Origin: an uncultured Lachnospiraceae bacterium
Lineage (GTDB): Bacteria > Bacillota > Clostridia > Lachnospirales > Lachnospiraceae
Direction: 5' to 3'
Length of the DNA stretch: 13,405 nt
Assembly (NCBI GenBank): GCA_946406305.1
Contig: CAMJKC010000030.1
Span: 1-13,405 of the forward strand
Positions 7,834 through 13,405 of the stretch are shown here, in pieces (position 1 is the stretch's first letter; each line of letters begins with the position of its first letter). The translations under genes and the position numbers were made by a program. The notes under the pieces were generated by a model, which was given only the letters and a program-made list of their open reading frames with translations, had not been told where the DNA came from and did no database searches.

Positions 7834-9783
7834 TTAATATATTTCTTTTATTTCCCCAAGTTTATATGCATTTAATAATTTTTTTAAATATTCAATTTGA
7901 CTAAGTATTTCTACTCCAGTATCAGTATTTCTAACACTTATCCTTCCCTCTTTTGCTACTTTTTCAACTTCTTCAGTTATAGGAGTGTTGAATTTTCCTT
8001 TTTCATATGGTTTATGAGTTGCGAGTGTTAGATATTTTGAATCATATATAAGTGTATAACCAGCTATCCCTGTAGTTTTTTGATACCCTTTAGATAGCCC
8101 ACCATCTATAATAAACAATCTACCATTTGCCTTTATAGGGCTTTCACCTTTTTTTGTCTTGACTGGGACATGGCCATTTATTATGTGCCCATTTTTATTG
8201 AGGCCAAATTCCTCTAAAATTTTAATTGCATATTCTTCTATATAAGCATATTGGTAATAAGGATTTTCAGTTTCCTTTTTTAATTCATCGTCATCTAAAA
8301 AATATCTTTCAAAAGTTTTTATTTGATTTCTTCCAAAAAATGGTGACAGCTTTCCACACCAGAGATAATACATATGGTCAATGTTATCACTTTCTGTAAT
8401 TCCTGCCATATAGTCATTGTGTGCTGATGTCACAATTTGATTGACATAGTCAAGTAGTTCTTTGCCACTACAATAACCACTGCCATCAAATTTTTTCATA
8501 TTTGTAAAGTTGCCATCTTGAGTCATAGGTATCATACCATGGTATAGTAAATTTCCATTACAAATCTTATACACATTACCTTTATCAAATACAAATTTTA
8601 TATGCTTCATAAGTTTCGTTGAATGCTGAAAACTTGTTTTTAATGATTTCAATAATTCTTTTTCTGCTTGAGTAAGTTTAAAAGGGTCATTTTTATCTAT
8701 AGTAGGAAAACTTGAATCTAATAATTTATATTCTCTATCACCATAAGTTATAGTTCCATTATCAAAATCAATTTTATTTAGTATCAGTCTATCATCAATT
8801 CCATACTCACTATGTTTTTTTATCAAATTAGCTTCAAGTTTAAGTTGTATGATTTCAAGTGCCTTATGCATTTTTGCAGTTAATTCAGGTCTAACTATAT
8901 CATATTCATTTTCGTCAAGTATGCTCGGCATAAATTTTTCGCATTTGTCATCTTTATATATGTCTCCTGCAAATTCTGATAACTTTCTTAAATTTATACC
9001 ATAACCATCTTCAAGCATATCAAAACAGTTATACTTCATAGCAATTCTTAGGCAGTTTATTATCAAAACTTCATTTCCAAAAAATGCTCCCATCCATTCA
9101 ATATCGTGATTTCCCCACTCTATATCAACATCTCTAAGGTTTATAAGAGCATCTAATATTTTATCATGCCTTGCTCCTCTATCAAATATATCGCCCACAA
9201 TGTGAATAGAATCTACAGCAAGGTTTTGTGCAAGAAAACACAATTCTTCTATAAAAGGTAGAGATAAACCTATTTCAATTATAGAATCAATAATTTCCTG
9301 ATAATATTTTGATTTTTTTTCATTGTCATAATCAAGATTTTTATATAGAAGTTCTTCTATTAAATATATATATTGAGGACTTATTGTCTTTCTCACTTTT
9401 GACCTTGTATATTTAGCAGACAATTCTTTTACAAGTATCAAAATTTTTGTAATCAAATCAACTTGGAAGGCATAAGAATCTTTATCCTTTAAGTTATATT
9501 TCTCTAAATTTTCTTTTGGGTAATAAATAATATTTGCAAGCTTTAATATTTCATCTTCGCTTAAAACATTGCTAAATAATATTTTTAATTTTTTTCTTAT
9601 GATTCCAGATGCAGAACGAATGAGATGTATAAAGCTCTCATGCTCTCCGTGAAGGTCTGAAAAAAAGTATTCTGTTCCTTTGGGTAGAGTAAGTATAGAG
9701 TTCAAATTTGCAATTTCTATACTTGTTTCAAGAGAATTTTTAAATTGTTTACTAAGAAGGATTAAATAATCTCTTTCTTTCAA
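7834..9783 (-). CDS. fbp: Fructose-1,6-bisphosphatase class III
   Basis: 649 residues, close to the 670 or so of Bacillus subtilis Fbp. It hydrolyses fructose 1,6-bisphosphate to fructose 6-phosphate, the committed step of gluconeogenesis, in the cytoplasm. Metallophosphoesterase motifs are complete: SDLHGEH (Asp43, His45), GDIFDRG (197-203) and GNHD (224-227). The region between the first two motifs is the long insertion typical of this class, and LPKGTEYFFSDLHGE matches the family's N-terminal block. The start is TTG at 9783, preceded by GAGGCAGG at 9791-9798 with seven bases between; the resulting N-terminus is about 30 residues shorter than in Bacillus but reaches all conserved blocks. 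It is the first gene of the leftward unit and has its own promoter at 9822-9850. Its linkage to two ion-coupled transporters is not an obvious metabolic set. Confidence 0.96.
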   Translation of the reverse strand: MKERDYLILLSKQFKNSLETSIEIANLNSILTLPKGTEYFFSDLHGEHESFIHLIRSASGIIRKKLKILFSNVLSEDEILKLANIIYYPKENLEKYNLKDKDSYAFQVDLITKILILVKELSAKYTRSKVRKTISPQYIYLIEELLYKNLDYDNEKKSKYYQEIIDSIIEIGLSLPFIEELCFLAQNLAVDSIHIVGDIFDRGARHDKILDALINLRDVDIEWGNHDIEWMGAFFGNEVLIINCLRIAMKYNCFDMLEDGYGINLRKLSEFAGDIYKDDKCEKFMPSILDENEYDIVRPELTAKMHKALEIIQLKLEANLIKKHSEYGIDDRLILNKIDFDNGTITYGDREYKLLDSSFPTIDKNDPFKLTQAEKELLKSLKTSFQHSTKLMKHIKFVFDKGNVYKICNGNLLYHGMIPMTQDGNFTNMKKFDGSGYCSGKELLDYVNQIVTSAHNDYMAGITESDNIDHMYYLWCGKLSPFFGRNQIKTFERYFLDDDELKKETENPYYQYAYIEEYAIKILEEFGLNKNGHIINGHVPVKTKKGESPIKANGRLFIIDGGLSKGYQKTTGIAGYTLIYDSKYLTLATHKPYEKGKFNTPITEEVEKVAKEGRISVRNTDTGVEILSQIEYLKKLLNAYKLGEIKEIY

Positions 9784-9790
9784 TTCAATA

Positions 9791-9798
9791 CCTGCCTC
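9791..9798 (-). promoter_or_regulatory. Ribosome binding site deciding the TTG start of fbp
   Basis: On the minus strand it reads GAGGCAGG, seven bases before TTG 9783. A second TTG between them is out of frame and runs into TGA at once, so 9783 is the best start. Confidence 0.6.
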
Positions 9799-9821
9799 AT
9801 ATATAAAAAATGTTATCTAAT

Positions 9822-9850
9822 ATTTTACATACTTATGAAAAATATGTCAA
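9822..9850 (-). promoter_or_regulatory. Sigma-A-type promoter of fbp operon
   Basis: On the minus strand the -35 is TTGACA (9850-9845), the spacer is 17 bases and the -10 is TAAAAT (9827-9822). This is one mismatch from consensus in the -10 and perfect in the -35. Transcription would begin near 9815, leaving a leader of about 30 bases. ACATA (9827-9831) and TATGT (9843-9847) form a short inverted repeat within the promoter, possibly by chance at this base composition. Confidence 0.65.
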
Positions 9851-9957
9851 TGATAAATATAAATTATAGCATTTGTAGAAGTTAATTCTTATTTTATTAT
9901 AAGTTCACAAAAAAATATAATAAATATAGAGCCATATTAGAGTAATTGTAAGTATTG

Positions 9958-9985
9958 TTGATAATATCAAAATATGGGGTATTAT
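9958..9985 (+). promoter_or_regulatory. Candidate promoter of the tad operon with palindrome over the -35
   Basis: TTGATA (9958-9963), a 16-base spacer and TATTAT (9980-9985) fit a vegetative promoter moderately well. The -35 box is the left arm of a perfect 13-base palindrome, TTGATAATATCAA (9958-9970, six-base arms around one A), which could be an operator. The start point would be near 9992, giving a leader of about 60 bases before the prepilin peptidase. Short AT-rich palindromes also arise by chance, so the operator is a hypothesis. Confidence 0.4.
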
Positions 9986-9994
9986 TTTTTAAAA

Positions 9995-10022
9995 GCATTA
10001 GTATTATTATAACTAAAAATGC
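9995..10022 (+). other. Possible leader hairpin of tad transcript
   Basis: GCATT + AGT (9995-10002) can pair with ACT (10012-10014) and AATGC (10018-10022), leaving three unpaired A on the right arm. It lies in the predicted untranslated leader, before the ribosome binding site. The stem is weak and no T run follows, so it is not a terminator. Nothing else readable lies in the 9784-10052 gap beyond the two promoters. Confidence 0.2.
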
Positions 10023-10041
10023 AATGCAAAATAAATAAAAT

Positions 10042-10047
10042 AGGAGG
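10042..10047 (+). promoter_or_regulatory. Consensus ribosome binding site without a standard start codon
   Basis: AGGAGG, a full match to the anti-Shine-Dalgarno. No in-frame ATG, GTG or TTG lies within a usable distance: the first in-frame one is GTG 10074, 26 bases away. The in-frame codon at normal spacing is ATA at 10053, five bases downstream. An in-frame ATT is at 10062. Confidence 0.7.
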
Positions 10048-10073
10048 TTGGTATAAAATATATTTGTGCAGTA

Positions 10074-10472
10074 GTGAATATGGTAGTGCTGTCTTATTAT
10101 GACATAAGATACTACAGAGTGCCAAATTGTTTAATTTATTATATTTTATCATCATTTATATTAAATAAAATGATTTTAAACAATTTTAGCCAAGAGATGA
10201 TTAAATATAGTTTAAGACCTTTATTTTTATACTTGCTTACAGAAGTATTTCTTTCCCCAGTAAGAAAATTTTTCAAAATGCCAGCTGGCGATATGAAACT
10301 TTTTGGACTTTTAATAGGAGTCTTAGGTGTAGACAGTGGCCTTAGAGTAATTTTTTTATCACTTATTTTTTCCTTAATCCCGTTGAGTATAGGTGTAAAA
10401 AAAGTTCCAATGGCATTATTCTCTTCACTCAGTTGCATTGCATTTTATTTTTTTAGGAGAATTGGTATATGA
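10074..10472 (+). CDS. tadV: Prepilin peptidase, TadV/CpaA type (A24)
   Basis: 132 residues from GTG 10074, or 139 if translation starts at ATA 10053. It cleaves the leader of Flp-type prepilins at the cytoplasmic face of the membrane. The two catalytic aspartates of the A24 family are present: Asp10 in YYDIRYYRVPN and Asp73 in AGDMKLFG. Several hydrophobic segments surround them, and the short length is typical of TadV/CpaA, which lack the methylase domain of PilD. I list GTG as the conservative start, but the frame stays open upstream and the seven extra residues (IKYICAV) would complete helix 1 and place the first Asp at 17, as usual for the family. The consensus ribosome site also points to 10053. 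The stop overlaps the next start by four bases (ATGA), indicating coupled translation. Confidence 0.85.
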   Translation: MNMVVLSYYDIRYYRVPNCLIYYILSSFILNKMILNNFSQEMIKYSLRPLFLYLLTEVFLSPVRKFFKMPAGDMKLFGLLIGVLGVDSGLRVIFLSLIFSLIPLSIGVKKVPMALFSSLSCIAFYFFRRIGI

Positions 10473-11392
10473 AGACAAAAATATGTGTATATGATACAGA
10501 TTTTATATATGGCAAAAAATTTTGCAATGCTGCAATGAGGATTATGGGAAGTAAATATATATTTATGTATTTTAAGGACATAAAATCTTTAAATGAATTT
10601 AAAGTGGAAAATGATGTAAAAGCCATTATAACAAATTCAAATCATATAGAAGAAGTGAGAGAGTTAGATGTAGATTTTTATTATATCCTTACGGAAAACG
10701 ATCAAGGTTTTTTAAAGGAAGGAAAAATAAAATACATTTATAAATATCAAAAAATAAATAAAATACTTGAGGCAATAGATGGTGACATAAAAAAGATGAA
10801 AGACAGTTTAAAAATTGCTAATGAAAAAAAATCAAAACTCATAGTTATATATGCACCAGAAAAATTTAAAGACTATGAACTTGTTACAAAAAAATTTATA
10901 AAAGCGATGTCTAAAAAAAATAACATATTGTATGTAAGGACAGAAGAGTATGAGAATTATAAAGGCAATATAGGATTTTCAAATTTAATATATCAGTTTA
11001 AGGAAGATAACTTAACAATGAGTAGCATAAAACATGAAATCATAAACGATAATGTCTTAGGTGTTGATATATTACACTCGGTGGCATACCCAGAGGACTA
11101 CAATGTTATAAACAATATGGATTTTTGTAATATTTTAAATCAGATAAGGGACATAGAATATGAATATGTAATAGTGTCATTAGACGAATCATATGTAAAA
11201 AACCAATATCTATTTATAGATTCAGACAGAATAATACTGATAAGAGAACCTGATATGAAAGTGGCGAATATTTTCAAATCATATATTAAAAGCCAAAACT
11301 CAAAAGAGTTAAAAAAAATCACAGAGATAGTTATAGATAAAAATGATAAAAATCAAATTAAAGATTTGGTAAAGGGTCTTACAAATGGATGA
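10469..11392 (+). CDS. TadZ/CpaE-like protein with degenerate ATPase domain
   Basis: 307 residues, soluble. By position (between prepilin peptidase and TadA) and layout it matches the CpaE/TadZ proteins of Firmicutes Tad loci: a receiver-like N-terminal part (1-110) and a MinD/ParA-like part from about 121. In that second part the strand KLIVIYAP (123-130) should lead into a GG-x-GKT loop but continues EKFKDYELV, so the P-loop is missing. Later landmarks can still be followed: NNILYVRTEE, a PEDY segment, the Walker B-like strand YEYVIVSLDES and SDRIILIREPD. TadZ in other bacteria goes to the cell pole and positions the Tad machine. This copy probably acts as a scaffold without nucleotide hydrolysis. 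It overlaps the upstream gene by four bases and tadA by eight. The family call rests on layout as much as sequence. Confidence 0.68.
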   Translation: MKTKICVYDTDFIYGKKFCNAAMRIMGSKYIFMYFKDIKSLNEFKVENDVKAIITNSNHIEEVRELDVDFYYILTENDQGFLKEGKIKYIYKYQKINKILEAIDGDIKKMKDSLKIANEKKSKLIVIYAPEKFKDYELVTKKFIKAMSKKNNILYVRTEEYENYKGNIGFSNLIYQFKEDNLTMSSIKHEIINDNVLGVDILHSVAYPEDYNVINNMDFCNILNQIRDIEYEYVIVSLDESYVKNQYLFIDSDRIILIREPDMKVANIFKSYIKSQNSKELKKITEIVIDKNDKNQIKDLVKGLTNG

Positions 11393-12557
11393 AAAGATAA
11401 AATCAAAAATCAAACAACAAATTATTGATGAAATTGATAGCCATTATGGAATAGATGAGATAGAACTCACAAAAAACATAGATAGGAATATAGAAGAGTA
11501 TCTAAGAGGAAGAGAGCCAATAAAAATTATTGAAAAATTAAAGCTCAGAAAATCCATATATGATAGTTTAAAAAAATTAGATATATTGACAGAGTTATTA
11601 GATGACAAGAGTGTAAAAGAGATAATGATAAATTCGCATAATGACATATTTATAGACAGAAATGGGAGATATGAGAAATGGGATAGACATTTTGAATCAA
11701 AGGAGCAACTTGAAAATATAATACAACAAATAGTTAGCAAGATAAATAGAACAGTAAATGTCTCAAACCCAATAGTTGATGCGAGACTTGAAGACGGTTC
11801 AAGAGTTCATATAGTTCTTCCACCAATAGCACTGAAAGGGCCTTGTATGACAATAAGAAAATTTCCAGAAAAAATTACTATAAAAAAACTAATTAAATAT
11901 GGGAGCATTGATGAGGAAACGGCAAATTTTTTGAAAATGCTTGTAGAAAATAGGTATAACATTTTTATATCTGGTGGGACAGGAAGTGGCAAAACGACTT
12001 TTCTAAATGCACTGTCCGAGTTTATGCCAGAAGATGACAGAGTGATAACTATAGAAGACAGTGCAGAGTTAAATATAAATCATGTAAAAAATCTTGTGTC
12101 TCTTGAAACGAGAGATAAAAATGTTGAGGGGGATGGAGAAATAAATATGTCAATGCTCATAAAGGCGGCACTTAGAATGAACCCTGACAGAATTATTGTA
12201 GGAGAAGTTAGAGGAAAAGAAGCACTTGATATGATACAAGCTATGGCAACAGGACATGATGGAAGTATATCTACAGGGCATGCAAATAGTGCATTTGATA
12301 TGTTATCAAGGCTTGAGACTATGGTTCTCATGGCAGAAAATTTACCACTCTCTGCTATAAGGCAGCAGATATCAAGTAGTATAAATATTATTATTCATTT
12401 AATGAAGCTAAAAAATAAAAAGAGAGTAGTATATGAGATTATAGAAATGGTAGGGTTAAAAGATGGCAATTATCAAACAAATAAATTATATGAATATTGT
12501 GAAAGAGGTCCAAAAAAATGTAACGAACTTAAAAACAAAAGAAAAAATTGTAACTGA
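11385..12557 (+). CDS. tadA: Tad pilus assembly ATPase TadA/CpaF
   Basis: 390 residues, cytoplasmic secretion ATPase (VirB11/PilB-like) that powers Flp pilus assembly as a hexamer. Visible parts are an N-terminal domain with the CpaF motifs VKEIMINSHNDIFIDRNG (87-104) and DGSRVHIVLPP (137-147); Walker A GGTGSGKTT (197-205, Lys203); the Asp box ITIEDSAEL (221-229); Walker B RIIVGEVRG (269-277, Glu274); and the His box TGHDGSISTGHAN (289-301). All catalytic elements are intact. The ATG lies eight bases inside the upstream gene. After the conserved core the protein ends in a short Lys- and Cys-rich tail (about 371-390) encoded where tadB is also read in another frame, so the tail may be a by-product of the overlap. 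Confidence 0.95.
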   Translation: MDEKIKSKIKQQIIDEIDSHYGIDEIELTKNIDRNIEEYLRGREPIKIIEKLKLRKSIYDSLKKLDILTELLDDKSVKEIMINSHNDIFIDRNGRYEKWDRHFESKEQLENIIQQIVSKINRTVNVSNPIVDARLEDGSRVHIVLPPIALKGPCMTIRKFPEKITIKKLIKYGSIDEETANFLKMLVENRYNIFISGGTGSGKTTFLNALSEFMPEDDRVITIEDSAELNINHVKNLVSLETRDKNVEGDGEINMSMLIKAALRMNPDRIIVGEVRGKEALDMIQAMATGHDGSISTGHANSAFDMLSRLETMVLMAENLPLSAIRQQISSSINIIIHLMKLKNKKRVVYEIIEMVGLKDGNYQTNKLYEYCERGPKKCNELKNKRKNCN

Positions 12558-13290
12558 TTATAATATTTACTATTTAAGTTTTAAGGATCTATTTGAAAAT
12601 GGCATAAAGTTTTTTGGCATAAGTTGTTTGGCAGTGTTTGCTTTTTATAAAAATATTTTTATGATACTTATGTGTATCCCTGTGTCACTCATATATCCAT
12701 TTTTTATAAAAAATAAATTGATAGAGAAAAGAAAAAACAAATTGCTATATGAATTTAAAGACTTTTTAAGAACACTGAAATCTTTTTTAGATGCTTCATA
12801 TTCTGTTGAAAATGGGTTTAGTTTATCAATAAATGAGATGAGTATGTTGCATGGTAAAGATTCTCTATTTGTAAACGAGCTTATAGAAATGTGTAAAAAA
12901 ATAAAAATGAATGTCCCTATAGAAATGATATTTAAAAAATTTGCACAAAAGACTCATGTAGATGAAATAATAGATTTTTCTGAAGTCTTAATCATAGCAA
13001 AGAAAAATGGTGGCAATGTAAATAAAGTCATAAAAAATACAATGCAAATCATAAATGACAAAATTGAGATAGATACAGAAATAAAAACACTCACAGCTGA
13101 AAAACAATTTGAGCAATCAATTATGAATATTCTACCATTTATAATAATTATATATATGAATATAACATCAAGTGATTTTTTAAGTCCATTATATAAAACG
13201 TTTTTAGGAAATATCATAATGAGTGTTTTCTTGATAGTATACATACTGGCAATAAGAATATCAAAAAAAATATTAGATATAGAGATGTAG
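12463..13290 (+). CDS. tadB: Tad pilus inner-membrane platform protein TadB
   Basis: 275 residues from ATG 12463. Two N-terminal membrane helices (about 50-68 and 69-88) are followed by a cytoplasmic T2SF/GspF-like domain (about 98-225, with FLRTLKSFLDAS and a later KKNGGNVNKVI segment) and two C-terminal helices (about 227-241 and 251-270). This is the TadB layout; with TadC it forms the membrane base on which TadA works. The start is uncertain. ATG 12463 has a weak AGGG seven bases upstream and overlaps tadA by 95 bases; ATG 12490 and GTG 12499 have no clear ribosome site. The first 30 residues look unlike membrane protein and may not be conserved. Its place right after tadA supports the call. 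Confidence 0.87.
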   Translation: MAIIKQINYMNIVKEVQKNVTNLKTKEKIVTDYNIYYLSFKDLFENGIKFFGISCLAVFAFYKNIFMILMCIPVSLIYPFFIKNKLIEKRKNKLLYEFKDFLRTLKSFLDASYSVENGFSLSINEMSMLHGKDSLFVNELIEMCKKIKMNVPIEMIFKKFAQKTHVDEIIDFSEVLIIAKKNGGNVNKVIKNTMQIINDKIEIDTEIKTLTAEKQFEQSIMNILPFIIIIYMNITSSDFLSPLYKTFLGNIIMSVFLIVYILAIRISKKILDIEM

Positions 13291-13293
13291 GAA

Positions 13294-13405
13294 ATGAATA
13301 TATTATTTTTCGTAAAAAAAAATGTAGTCAATAAATTAAAAAAAATAAAAAAGAGGACTGTCAAATGTATTTTGGCAACAGTAGTATTATTTTTTATTTA
13401 TTTAT
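13294..13405 (+). CDS. Possible downstream tad gene, N-terminal end (3' partial), unrecognised
   Basis: An open frame from ATG 13294 runs off the window edge (37 codons seen). It begins four bases after the tadB stop and in the same frame as tadB. The residues are strongly basic (several Lys between 8 and 22) and then hydrophobic (CILATVVLFFIYL at about 25-37), like a cytoplasmic tail before a membrane helix. That would suit TadC, a CpaB-like protein or a pseudopilin, but no motif separates these. The ribosome site is poor (AGG only three bases before the ATG). Confidence 0.45.
   Translation, partial: MNILFFVKKNVVNKLKKIKKRTVKCILATVVLFFIYL

Noticed and set aside
9888..9903. CTTAT/ATAAG inverted repeat between the two divergent promoters
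   Set aside because: The arms are only five bases of mostly A/T and there is no link to a promoter element.
9916..9921. TATAAT in the fbp-tad intergenic region
   Set aside because: No acceptable -35 lies 16-18 bases upstream; in sequence this AT-rich such hexamers are expected by chance.
12954..13364. 136-residue open frame on the - strand opposite tadB
   Set aside because: It mirrors the tadB membrane and T2SF regions and is explained by low-complexity AT-rich coding on the other strand.

Overview
The window is very AT-rich. It uses AGA/ATA-heavy codons, GTG and TTG starts, and strong AGGAGG-type ribosome binding sites. Its content (Firmicutes-type class III fructose-1,6-bisphosphatase, a CmpB-type membrane protein, oxygen-sensitive Fe-S redox proteins, a clostridial-style Tad locus) points to an anaerobic low-GC Firmicute of the Clostridia/Tissierellia kind. 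A Fusobacterium-like organism is the main alternative. The genus cannot be read from the sequence. I see no rRNA, tRNA, CRISPR array, insertion sequence or phage gene.

Region 1 (1-5126, + strand) holds five genes in one direction: the C-terminal end of a bacterial alpha-2-macroglobulin, pbpC (bifunctional PBP1C) one base behind it, a small CmpB-family membrane protein, an aldo/keto reductase with a C-terminal two-cluster ferredoxin domain, and a flavodoxin-fold protein with a four-cysteine motif. The first two form the known yfhM-pbpC pair, tied to envelope defence and peptidoglycan. The last two are redox enzymes and may be a separate unit.

A hairpin at 5161-5210 works as a terminator from both sides. 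Region 2 (5267-9783, - strand) is a compact leftward operon with about 20-base gaps: fbp (TTG start), a CPA2-type cation/proton antiporter and an NSS-family sodium:solute symporter. A near-consensus promoter lies at 9822-9850.

Region 3 (10053-13405, + strand) is the start of a Tad (tight adherence, type IVc) pilus locus diverging from fbp. It holds a TadV/CpaA-type prepilin peptidase, a TadZ/CpaE-like protein with no P-loop, the TadA/CpaF ATPase and TadB, with overlapping or touching genes. A further reading frame runs off the right end. The pilin, TadC and TadE-type genes are not in the window and presumably lie beyond it.

No gene here is clearly a new system. The points most worth checking are a probable AUA start for the prepilin peptidase, the TadZ-like protein that has lost its nucleotide-binding loop, a palindrome over the -35 box of the tad promoter, and an alpha-2-macroglobulin/PBP1C pair in what looks like a Firmicute.
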